Source of the DNA: Selenomonadales bacterium
Lineage (GTDB): Bacteria; Bacillota; Negativicutes; RGIG982
Reading direction: 5' to 3'
Assembly (NCBI GenBank): GCA_017390595.1
Contig: JAFPBC010000057.1
Span: 1 to 8,092 of the forward strand
Length of the DNA stretch: 8,092 nucleotides
In this document: piece by piece, positions 1 through 5,869 of the stretch
Position numbering within the stretch: position 1 is the first letter of the stretch
Layout of the letters: each line of letters opens with the position of its first letter
The notes under the pieces: generated by a model
The model's input: the letters and a program-made list of their open reading frames with translations, nothing else
Databases searched by the model: none
What the model was told of the DNA's origin: nothing
Translations under genes and position numbers: made by a program

Positions 1-1
1 G

Positions 2-745
2 CTCCTGGCAGGCGTGCTTGCCGACGGTGTGACTGTCCTCAGAAATGTGGCGCGTGAGCCCGAAGTCGTTGACTTATCATCGTTTTTGCGGGCGATGGGC
101 GCGCGAATAGACGGCGCGGGTACCGATACGATCACGATACACGGCGTGAAACGGTTATCGCCTGCCGAATATACAGTACAGCCCGATCGCATCGAAGCGG
201 GGACGTTTCTGTTGGCAGGATGTATCACGCGCGGTGAAGTCGTGCTGGAAGATGTCGTGCCCGAGCACTTGTTTGCTGTTATCGACAAACTGCGTGAAGC
301 AGGTGCTGAGGTGAGATGCACGGAGAATGCGATACAAGTTCGTGCCGACCGTATTCGAAGCGTCGATATCAAGACACTTCCGTATCCGGCGTTTCCGACA
401 GACTTGCAGGCACCGATGATGGCACTCTTGGCAACGGCGGAAGGAACAGGCATCATAACAGAGACGATCTTCGAAAATCGGTTCAAACAAGTAGACGAAT
501 TCGTTCGCATGGGCGCGCATATCCGAGTCGAGGGCAGAAGTGCCGTCGTACGAGGAGTACCTGTTTTGACGGGGACAAAAGTCGAAGCAGGCGACCTGCG
601 TGCGGGCGCGGCGCTCGTGCTGGCAGGCTTGTGTGCCGATGGAATAACGGAAGTCGACCGCGCGATATATATCGATCGCGGATATGAAGAGATAGAAAAT
701 AAACTAAGACAACTCAATGCGGATATCATCCGTAAAAAAGGATAA
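2..745 (+). CDS. murA: UDP-N-acetylglucosamine 1-carboxyvinyltransferase, 5'-truncated by the window edge
   Basis: MurA transfers enolpyruvate from PEP to UDP-GlcNAc, the first committed cytoplasmic step of peptidoglycan synthesis. The reading frame is open from base 2 and gives 247 residues, against about 420 for the full family, so the N-terminal part with the catalytic Cys loop lies upstream of the window. The visible part carries the family landmarks: an AREPEVVDL stretch near residue 17, FPTDLQAP with the conserved Asp (visible residue 134, equivalent to E. coli D305), ITETIFENRF (about 152-161) and DLRAGAALVLAG (about 198-209) with the conserved Arg. The GTG at 14 is an internal codon: the upstream codons read Leu-Leu-Ala-Gly and fit the MurA fold. 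ddl starts 15 bases after the stop, so the two are probably cotranscribed. A second MurA paralogue may exist elsewhere in the genome, as in many Firmicutes; that cannot be seen here. Confidence 0.96.
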   Translation, partial: LLAGVLADGVTVLRNVAREPEVVDLSSFLRAMGARIDGAGTDTITIHGVKRLSPAEYTVQPDRIEAGTFLLAGCITRGEVVLEDVVPEHLFAVIDKLREAGAEVRCTENAIQVRADRIRSVDIKTLPYPAFPTDLQAPMMALLATAEGTGIITETIFENRFKQVDEFVRMGAHIRVEGRSAVVRGVPVLTGTKVEAGDLRAGAALVLAGLCADGITEVDRAIYIDRGYEEIENKLRQLNADIIRKKG

Positions 746-749
746 AGTC

Positions 750-755
750 AGGTGG
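750..755 (+). promoter_or_regulatory. Ribosome binding site deciding the ddl start
   Basis: AGGTGG pairs with the AGGAGGTGA complement of 16S rRNA in the register that places ATG 761 about 8 bases from the GG core. It overlaps the alternative GTG at 752, which has only a weak AAGG 10 bases upstream. This favours ATG 761. Confidence 0.6.
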
Positions 756-760
756 AAGAA

Positions 761-1693
761 ATGAAACAGAAAAAAATCATCGTATTGATGGGCGGACCGT
801 CGGCAGAAGGCGACGTTTCGCGTCGTACGGGTGCGGCGATCCTTGCGGCACTTCAGGCAAAAGGATATCAAGCAGAAGGTATGGAACTCAATCCTGCCAC
901 ACTTATGACAGACTTGAAGGAAGCGTCGTGTGATGTCGTATTTATCGCGATCCACGGTAAATTCGGCGAAGATGGTGCCGTACAGGGTACACTCGAAATG
1001 ATGGGTATCCCGTATACAGGTTCGGGCGTTATGGCAAGTGCCGTTGCGATGGATAAAGCGGCAACGAAAGATATGTTTATCGCACACGGTGTACCGACAC
1101 CGCGTTCCGTATTCTATGACGATCGTCAAGATGCAGGAGCTATCGAAGAGGCTATCCGCCGCGACTTCGGTGTGCCTGTCGTTATCAAGGCAGTCGCACA
1201 AGGTTCGAGCATCGGTGTCAGCATCGTAACGGAAGACAGCGCGCTTCGCGCGGCTATCGAAGAAGGCTTCCGTTACAGCGAAGGTATCCTCGTCGAACAA
1301 TATATCAAAGGCCGCGAACTTACTGTCGCTGTATGGGATGACGGCAAAACAGCACAGGCACTTCCTGTCGTTGAGATCCGCCCGCATTCGGGTGCTTATG
1401 ACTATGCGTCGAAATATACGAGTGGTGCGACCGACTATCTTTGCCCGGCACCGCTTACAGAGGCAGAGACTGCCGTCGTGCAGGAAGCGGCTGTCAAAGC
1501 GTTCCGTTCGCTTCGCTGCGGTGGTATCGCTCGTGCTGACGTACTTCTTGACGCGGAAGGCAGACCGTACGTGCTCGAGGTCAATACCATCCCCGGCATG
1601 ACGGCAACGAGCCTCGTTCCGAAAGCTGCGGCAGCGGCAGGTATCTCGTTCGAAGACTTGTGCGAAAAGATCTTGCTCTCCGCTATCCGATAA
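761..1693 (+). CDS. ddl: D-alanine--D-alanine ligase
   Basis: Ddl is a cytoplasmic ATP-grasp ligase that joins two D-alanines to make the dipeptide MurF adds to the peptidoglycan stem. From ATG 761 it has 310 residues, the usual length; an in-frame GTG at 752 would add three residues but has a poorer ribosome site. Seen in order: the N-terminal LMGGPSAEGDVS loop with Glu15 (equivalent to DdlB E15), the ATP-grasp VIKAVAQGSSIGVS around 142-154 with Ser150, the YDYASKY motif (213-219) and, near the C terminus, RADVLLD (Asp260) and LEVNTIPGMT with Glu273 and Asn275 as metal ligands. The Tyr in the KY motif is typical of D-Ala-D-Ala ligases rather than vancomycin-type D-Ala-D-Lac enzymes; that substrate call is inference from the family. 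The first loop is slightly unusual, reading AEGDVSRRTG where most family members have AEREVSLxSG. The gene is followed by a terminator, so it appears to be the last gene of the murA transcript. Confidence 0.96.
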   Translation: MKQKKIIVLMGGPSAEGDVSRRTGAAILAALQAKGYQAEGMELNPATLMTDLKEASCDVVFIAIHGKFGEDGAVQGTLEMMGIPYTGSGVMASAVAMDKAATKDMFIAHGVPTPRSVFYDDRQDAGAIEEAIRRDFGVPVVIKAVAQGSSIGVSIVTEDSALRAAIEEGFRYSEGILVEQYIKGRELTVAVWDDGKTAQALPVVEIRPHSGAYDYASKYTSGATDYLCPAPLTEAETAVVQEAAVKAFRSLRCGGIARADVLLDAEGRPYVLEVNTIPGMTATSLVPKAAAAAGISFEDLCEKILLSAIR

Positions 1694-1704
1694 CAGAAAG
1701 CAAC

Positions 1705-1752
1705 AGCTGTGGAGATTCTCGAAAAGAAAGGATCTCCACGGCTCTTCTTTTT
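1705..1752 (+). terminator. Rho-independent terminator after ddl
   Basis: A 12-bp stem (1705-1716 with 1732-1743, one G-U pair) closes a 15-nt loop and is followed by CTTCTTTTT. It lies 12 bases past the ddl stop and separates the murA-ddl transcript from the ftsQ promoter. Confidence 0.8.
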
Positions 1753-1761
1753 GGAAAACGC

Positions 1762-1788
1762 TTGTATTCCAAGAAAGAGTAGTATAAT
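1762..1788 (+). promoter_or_regulatory. Candidate sigma-A promoter for ftsQ operon
   Basis: A perfect TATAAT at 1783-1788 is preceded by TTGTAT (1762-1767) with a short 15-bp spacer, so the -35 box is weak. The placement between a terminator and the ftsQ ribosome site supports promoter function. The predicted 5' leader is about 30 nt and holds no obvious structure. Confidence 0.55.
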
Positions 1789-1824
1789 ATTATTTCAGAA
1801 ACAGTCGATAAAGGAGGCGCGCAG

Positions 1825-2565
1825 ATGGAACTTCATACGGATAAAGCAGAAAGCAAGATGCCCAAAGGCGTGCTTCGTTCGATATTGGGCACGATGATAT
1901 GCGTTATTTTGCTCATTATTTTTATCAGCTCCTCATATTTCCGTTTGGCAGAGATCGAAGTCGAAGGCAATCACGGCCTGACGGATCAAGAGATCATCGA
2001 AATGACGGGCATTGCCGAAGATGCCAACATCTTGAGCATCGGGCTTGACAGAACGTGCGACAGATTGATGCAAGACCTTCGCATCGAGCATGCCGAAGCA
2101 ACACGTGTATTCCCCGACCGTATCCGATTGGTCGTGACCGAGCGCACACCGCTTTTTTATGCGGCGGGCGGATACGGATTCTTGGAGATCGATAAAAAAG
2201 GGACTGTCCTTGCCGTACATAGAAGCATGGAGCGTATGGATGTCCCCGTGTTGACGGGATGTCAGTTATCCGACTTGTATGTCGGTGATGTTGCAAGCTC
2301 CGACGAGCTCAAACAAGTCACCGATTATCTGGCGGGATTGTCTGATGATATCATCAAACAGATATCCGAGATCAATATCAAAGACCCTGCTCGTGTCTAT
2401 GCGTATACGAGCGATTCTATCTATATCGATCTGGGGCCGATCGGTCGTCTGGCAGAAAAAGCACCGTTGACGAATGAATTCCTCGGTGCCATCACCGAAG
2501 ACGGATTGGCAGTAAGATCGATCCATCTGGACTACACTGTGCCTGTTATGAAATTAAGGAGATAA
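1825..2565 (+). CDS. ftsQ: Cell division protein FtsQ/DivIB
   Basis: FtsQ/DivIB is a bitopic membrane protein that links FtsL/DivIC and FtsB to septal peptidoglycan synthases in the divisome. The 246-residue product has a short charged cytosolic tail (1-17), one hydrophobic segment (about 18-38), then an extracytoplasmic POTRA-like region (about 41-109) with the typical RLAEIEVEGNHGLTDQEI opening and VFPDRIRLVVTERTP ending, and a beta domain to about residue 230. The order of tail, single membrane helix, POTRA and FtsQ/DivIB domain is the family layout, and the length is normal. The start has a strong AAAGGAGG at 1810-1817, seven bases upstream. It is the first gene of a three-gene unit with the DUF881 gene and sbp. 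Confidence 0.93.
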   Translation: MELHTDKAESKMPKGVLRSILGTMICVILLIIFISSSYFRLAEIEVEGNHGLTDQEIIEMTGIAEDANILSIGLDRTCDRLMQDLRIEHAEATRVFPDRIRLVVTERTPLFYAAGGYGFLEIDKKGTVLAVHRSMERMDVPVLTGCQLSDLYVGDVASSDELKQVTDYLAGLSDDIIKQISEINIKDPARVYAYTSDSIYIDLGPIGRLAEKAPLTNEFLGAITEDGLAVRSIHLDYTVPVMKLRR

Positions 2566-2573
2566 CGATCCAC

Positions 2574-3266
2574 ATGATGCGAATGAGAAAGGGACAACTG
2601 TCCATCGCGCTGGTATGTGTGGTGTTGGGTATCATGTTGGCGGTTCAATTCCGTGCAACGCAGGGGATACGTTCCGACGTCACATTTCAGCGTATCGAGG
2701 ACTTGTCGGCACGATTAAAAGCAATAGAACAAGAACGCGACGGCCTCTTGGAAGAAGTGCATGAACTTCGTCAAAAAGCGGGCGGCGGCAAAGAACTTCA
2801 GAATATCAAGATGGGTGCAGGTATCGTTGCCCTTCGCGGACCGGGCGTAGTCGTTACCATTGATGACAGTCAGAAGATCGCCAAAGCAGGCGAAAATCCG
2901 AACTTATATGTAATACACGATGATGACCTCTTAAAAGTCATCAACGAATTGCGTGCGGCAGGTGCGGAAGCCATCTCCGTCAACGGTCAAAGATTGATCG
3001 CGACGAGCGAGATCCGCTGTGCGGGACCGACTCTCTCGGTCAACAATACGCGCTATACACCGCCGTATGAAATATTGGCCATCGGTGATCCCAAGACGCT
3101 CGACAATGCGCTCAAGATGCGTGGCGGTATCGTAGAGACGCTCCGATTCTGGGGCATCCAGATAAACATCTCCAAGTCGGACAATATCGTTGTGCCTGCA
3201 TACAAAAGCTCGTTCAGATTCGATCACGCACGTGCGGTCGAATCGGGAGAGGGGGGTGCGCGATGA
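2574..3266 (+). CDS. DUF881 family membrane protein (YlxW/YlxX-like)
   Basis: The gene encodes a 230-residue protein with one N-terminal membrane helix (about 8-26), a predicted coiled coil rich in E, L, R and K (about 36-68) and a DUF881 domain (about 78-212). Domain signs are GPGVVVTIDD (89-98), the HDDDLLKVINELR stretch with the following SVNGQR (115-140), and PYEILAIGDP (164-173). Members sit in the dcw cluster of many Firmicutes and Actinobacteria next to sbp; their biochemical role is not established, so no function is given. Many relatives carry two tandem DUF881 genes here, while this window has one. The ATG at 2574 is 8 bases after the ftsQ stop; AAGGAG at 2556-2561 lies 12 bases upstream, a long spacing, so ATG 2577 or 2583 remains possible. 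Its stop overlaps the sbp start (ATGA), which suggests translational coupling. Confidence 0.88.
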   Translation: MMRMRKGQLSIALVCVVLGIMLAVQFRATQGIRSDVTFQRIEDLSARLKAIEQERDGLLEEVHELRQKAGGGKELQNIKMGAGIVALRGPGVVVTIDDSQKIAKAGENPNLYVIHDDDLLKVINELRAAGAEAISVNGQRLIATSEIRCAGPTLSVNNTRYTPPYEILAIGDPKTLDNALKMRGGIVETLRFWGIQINISKSDNIVVPAYKSSFRFDHARAVESGEGGAR

Positions 3267-3592
3267 TCCTTCCTATTCTTGGACTGTGCATCGGTCTTGT
3301 CATCGGTATGACGATGCCGTACGGTATCCCTGCCGAATATTCCAAATTGATGTCAGTCGCACTCTTGGCATCGCTTGACTCCGTATTCGGGGGGATGCGT
3401 GCCGGTACAGAGGGCAAATTCAACGACACGGTATTTATCACAGGGTTCTTCACGAATGCACTCCTTGCGGCGGTACTCGTATTCGCGGGTGAGCGACTCG
3501 GCATCGACCTCTACATGGTCGCGCTCTTGGCGTTCGGTATTCGTATCTTCCAGAACCTTGCCATTATAAGAAGATATTTTCTGGGTAAATAA
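3263..3592 (+). CDS. sbp: Small basic protein Sbp (DUF1290)
   Basis: This is a 109-residue, very hydrophobic protein with three or four predicted membrane segments (about 2-18, 28-45, 57-76 and 81-97) and a basic C-terminal end (IIRRYFLGK). The MPYGIPAEYSKLMSVALLASLDSVFGG stretch, here split as MPYGIPAEYSKLM (18-30) and ALLASLDSVFGG (33-44), is the hallmark of the DUF1290/Sbp family. Sbp is found beside DUF881 and ftsZ in Gram-positive division clusters; its job is not known. The start overlaps the stop of the DUF881 gene by four bases, and a GGAGAGGGGGG tract (3246-3256) supplies the ribosome site. No hairpin terminator follows before the next promoter. Confidence 0.92.
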   Translation: MILPILGLCIGLVIGMTMPYGIPAEYSKLMSVALLASLDSVFGGMRAGTEGKFNDTVFITGFFTNALLAAVLVFAGERLGIDLYMVALLAFGIRIFQNLAIIRRYFLGK

Positions 3593-3597
3593 AATGC

Positions 3598-3626
3598 TTG
3601 CAAACTTCTCAAAAAAGTGTTAAGAT
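3598..3626 (+). promoter_or_regulatory. Candidate promoter for the leuA T-box leader
   Basis: TTGCAA (3598-3603) and TAAGAT (3621-3626) are 17 bp apart, and the -10 is preceded by TGT, an extended -10 signature. Transcription would begin near 3633, about 20 bases before Stem I of the T-box. The -35 box starts six bases after the sbp stop codon. Confidence 0.55.
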
Positions 3627-3654
3627 GTAAACCATAAAGGATATCACACAAATA

Positions 3655-3920
3655 CGTTGCAGAGGAATAGTATGGTTTTGGGAGGCAAGCAGAAAGCTGT
3701 TGGTCGATGCGAAACAGTTGCCAAAGAAATCGGAACTCACCTTGAAGTAGCGCGCTGAAATGAAAAGAGTAGGTGGCGACGGAGCCCAACCGTTAACGTG
3801 GGAGGATATAAGGCTGAATAAGTCCGTATCTGGTAGAGTGCGTATTCTTCGGAATACGAAGTAGAGTGGTAACACGTGAGAGTAAAGTCTTTCGTCTCTT
3901 AGGAGATGAAAGACTTTTTT
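3655..3920 (+). promoter_or_regulatory. T-box riboswitch, leucine specific (specifier CUC)
   Basis: A T-box leader senses uncharged tRNA and switches a downstream terminator. Stem I closes by CGTTGC (3655-3660) with GTAGCG (3747-3752). Its upper arm pairs GGCAA (3684-3688) with TTGCC (3718-3722) and CTGTT (3697-3701) with AACAG (3713-3717), and has the usual GCAGAAAG bulge and distal loop. The specifier loop reads GGAACTCACC, and CTC at 3736-3738 is the specifier, matching tRNA-Leu with anticodon GAG. The Stem IIA/B pseudoknot is visible: ACGG (3779-3782) with CCGT (3790-3793), and CCCA (3785-3788) with TGGG (3799-3802). A UUCG-capped hairpin at 3841-3858 is the likely Stem III. The T-box itself is 3863-3876. 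In the antiterminator AGAG (3863-3866) pairs CTCT (3896-3899) and ACG (3874-3876) pairs CGT (3893-3895), which leaves a seven-base UGGUAAC bulge. UGGU fits an acceptor with discriminator A, as in tRNA-Leu. Confidence 0.93.
3884..3920 (+). terminator. T-box-controlled terminator ahead of leuA
   Basis: A 15-bp stem (3884-3898 with 3903-3917, one G-U pair), a TTAG tetraloop and a run of six T (3915-3920) form a strong terminator. Its 5' arm shares bases 3893-3898 with the antiterminator, so the two structures exclude each other as in known T-boxes. Confidence 0.93.
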
Positions 3921-3950
3921 ATTTTGAAAAACAGAAATGAGGTTTGCGTA

Positions 3951-5615
3951 ATGAAAAATTATCAGAAGTATAAAAGAGGATATTTTATGCCGCCCGTCGT
4001 TGATATGAGCTGGACGCAGAAAGAATATATAGAGAAAGCCCCTATTTGGTGCAGTGTTGACTTACGTGACGGTAATCAATCGCTCATCATTCCGATGAGT
4101 CTCGAAGAAAAACTGGAGTTCTTCCAATTCTTGGTCAAAATAGGATTCAAAGAGATCGAAGTCGGTTTCCCTGCCGCATCGGAAACGGAATATGAATTTT
4201 TGCGTCGTTTGATCGAAGACGATCTCATTCCCGACGATGTTACGGTGCAGGTCTTGACGCAGGCACGCGAACATATCATCCGCAAGACGTTCGAAGCGCT
4301 CAAAGGTATCAAAAAAGCAGTCGTCCATCTGTACAACTCGACGTCGGTCGCACAGCGTGAACAGGTATTCCGCAAATCGAAAGAAGAAATTATCGATATC
4401 GCTGTTGCAGGGGCAAAACTTCTGCAAGAAGAAGCTGCCAAAGCCAAAGGCGAATACCTCTTCGAATATTCGCCCGAGAGCTTCACGGGTACCGAGATAG
4501 ACTTTGCCCTTGATGTATGTAACGCTGTCCTCGATGTATGGCAGCCGACCGCCGAGAAAAAAGTCATCATCAACTTGCCCGCGACCGTATCCATGTCGAT
4601 GCCGCATGTCTATGCAAGTCAGATCGCGTATATGTGTGCGAATATGAAATATCGTGAAAACGTCATCGTCTCGCTCCATCCGCATAACGACCGCGGTTGT
4701 GCCGTAGCCGATACGGAGATGGGACTCTTGGCAGGTGCCGACCGCGTTGAAGGTACGCTGTTCGGTAACGGGGAACGTACCGGTAATGCCGATATCGTCA
4801 CCATCGCGATGAATATGTTCTCGCACGGTGTCGATCCGAAACTCGACTTCTCCGACATGACGAAAGTCGTAGAGATCTATGAAAAAATGAACAAGATGCA
4901 CGTCTATGAACGTCAGCCGTATGCAGGCAAACTCGTCTTCGCCGCATTCTCGGGCTCGCACCAAGACGCGATCGCCAAAGGTATGAAATGGCGTGAAGAA
5001 GTCGACTGCGAGCATTGGACAGTACCGTATCTGCCCATCGACCCGAAAGACGTCGGCCGCGAATACGAAAGCGACGTTATCCGCATCAACAGCCAGTCGG
5101 GCAAGGGCGGTATCGGATATCTCATGGAACAGAATTATGGCATCGTAATGCCGCCGAAGATGAGAGAGGACTTCGGTTATGCCGTGAAGAGCGTATCCGA
5201 CCACCAGCACAAAGAATTGATGCCGGAAGAGATCTACGACATTTTCTATACGCGCTATGTCAATATCAAAGCTCCGATCGAGCTTGTTGACTACCATGTT
5301 GAAAAACAAGACGGTATCGAAGTGGCACTTGAACTTATCGTCAATGGTGAAAAACGCAATATCAAAGGGAAAGGGAACGGTCGTTTCGACGCTGTCGGTA
5401 ATGCGATCAAAGCACATCTCGGTATTGCGTACGGCAATCTGACGTATGCGGAACACGCGATGGAACAAGGTCAGCAGACAAGTTCGGCTGTTGCGTATGT
5501 CAGCGTGCAGGCAACAGACGGCGACGTTGTCTGGGGCGTAGGGATCGACACAGATATCACGACTGCGTCTATCCATGCACTCGTCAGTGCGGTCAACCGC
5601 TTGGCAACGAAATAA
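3951..5615 (+). CDS. leuA: 2-isopropylmalate synthase, class 2 (yeast/mycobacterial-like LeuA)
   Basis: LeuA condenses acetyl-CoA with 2-oxoisovalerate to give 2-isopropylmalate, the first committed step of leucine synthesis, in the cytosol. The 554-residue product begins NYQKYKRGYFMPP, an N-terminal extension typical of the longer class-2 enzymes. The HMGL-like TIM barrel follows, with DLRDGNQS (37-44), the metal-binding HPHND (243-247), GNGERTGNAD (272-281) and SGSHQDAI (334-341). A C-terminal LeuA dimer or allosteric domain (about 440-554) suggests leucine feedback, which is inference from the family. The start at 3951 has GAGG (3939-3942) eight bases upstream; an in-frame ATG at 3906 lies inside the 3' arm of the T-box terminator and is unlikely. 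Expression should rise when charged tRNA-Leu falls. No other leu or ilv genes are adjacent, and the neighbours on both sides are cell division genes. Confidence 0.96.
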   Translation: MKNYQKYKRGYFMPPVVDMSWTQKEYIEKAPIWCSVDLRDGNQSLIIPMSLEEKLEFFQFLVKIGFKEIEVGFPAASETEYEFLRRLIEDDLIPDDVTVQVLTQAREHIIRKTFEALKGIKKAVVHLYNSTSVAQREQVFRKSKEEIIDIAVAGAKLLQEEAAKAKGEYLFEYSPESFTGTEIDFALDVCNAVLDVWQPTAEKKVIINLPATVSMSMPHVYASQIAYMCANMKYRENVIVSLHPHNDRGCAVADTEMGLLAGADRVEGTLFGNGERTGNADIVTIAMNMFSHGVDPKLDFSDMTKVVEIYEKMNKMHVYERQPYAGKLVFAAFSGSHQDAIAKGMKWREEVDCEHWTVPYLPIDPKDVGREYESDVIRINSQSGKGGIGYLMEQNYGIVMPPKMREDFGYAVKSVSDHQHKELMPEEIYDIFYTRYVNIKAPIELVDYHVEKQDGIEVALELIVNGEKRNIKGKGNGRFDAVGNAIKAHLGIAYGNLTYAEHAMEQGQQTSSAVAYVSVQATDGDVVWGVGIDTDITTASIHALVSAVNRLATK

Positions 5616-5623
5616 TATCAGCC

Positions 5624-5662
5624 AAAATCGGCTTCGCGAAGGGATGCGAGGCCGATTTTCCT
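5624..5662 (+). terminator. Probable terminator after leuA
   Basis: A 14-bp stem (5624-5637 with 5646-5659, one G-U pair) encloses an 8-nt loop. The T tract is only four bases followed by CCT, so termination may be incomplete. The arm begins AAAA, so the structure could also act weakly on the opposite strand. Confidence 0.65.
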
Positions 5663-5684
5663 ATGAGAAAGTCAAAATCAGTAA

Positions 5685-5714
5685 TTGCACAATAGAGAAG
5701 CTTTGTGCTATAAT
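5685..5714 (+). promoter_or_regulatory. Promoter of ftsZ with extended -10
   Basis: TGCTATAAT (5706-5714) is a perfect extended -10 element. TTGCAC (5685-5690) lies 18 bp upstream as a weak -35. Transcription would start near 5721, giving an ftsZ leader of about 150 nt. Confidence 0.7.
5687..5708 (+). repeat. Inverted repeat between -35 and -10 of the ftsZ promoter
   Basis: GCACAA (5687-5692) and TTGTGC (5703-5708) form a perfect 6-bp inverted repeat with a 10-bp spacer. It overlaps the -35 box and abuts TATAAT, the place where a repressor or activator dimer could act. A further TTGTGC occurs in the leader at 5807-5812. The operator role is inference; a 6-bp repeat can arise by chance. Confidence 0.4.
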
Positions 5715-5720
5715 AATACA

Positions 5721-5869
5721 TAAATATGTCAATGTGGTAATAGTATCTTTCTTTGGACAAGTCAGCGTAAGAAATAAGGCTGAAAGCTCTCTGAGTATGC
5801 AATGTTTTGTGCGACTGCGATCTGAATGGAAGATTCGATTTTGAGCGTAAATTTTAGGGGGTATTTTTA
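5721..5869 (+). other. Untranslated leader of ftsZ
   Basis: About 150 nt lie between the predicted start of transcription and the ftsZ ATG. I see no recognised riboswitch, no strong hairpin and no convincing small gene. A 15-codon reading frame (5797-5844) has no ribosome site. The leader ends with the AGGGGG ribosome site at 5856-5861. Confidence 0.45.

Noticed and set aside
704..1387. A 227-codon open frame on the minus strand opposite ddl
   Set aside because: It overlaps an unmistakable ddl in antisense, is Cys/Arg/Phe rich and shows no family motif.
1709..1897. A 62-codon open frame starting in the ddl terminator and running into ftsQ
   Set aside because: It begins within a terminator hairpin, crosses the ftsQ promoter and ribosome site, and ends in another frame of ftsQ.
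3609..3875. Minus-strand open frames across the T-box leader
   Set aside because: The region is fully explained as a structured RNA leader on the plus strand; the frames have no ribosome site or recognisable domain.
3906..3950. Upstream ATG 3906 as the leuA start, adding 15 residues
   Set aside because: The ATG lies inside the 3' arm of the T-box terminator and has no usable ribosome site, while ATG 3951 has GAGG at a good distance.
4062..5576. A 504-codon open frame on the minus strand opposite leuA
   Set aside because: It is the antisense shadow of a well-conserved leuA. Its composition is rich in Arg, Phe, Asp and Cys without recognisable motifs, as expected when the complement of biased codons stays open.
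5797..5844. A 15-codon reading frame in the ftsZ leader as a possible leader peptide
   Set aside because: It has no Shine-Dalgarno sequence, no run of regulatory codons and no attenuator hairpin behind it.
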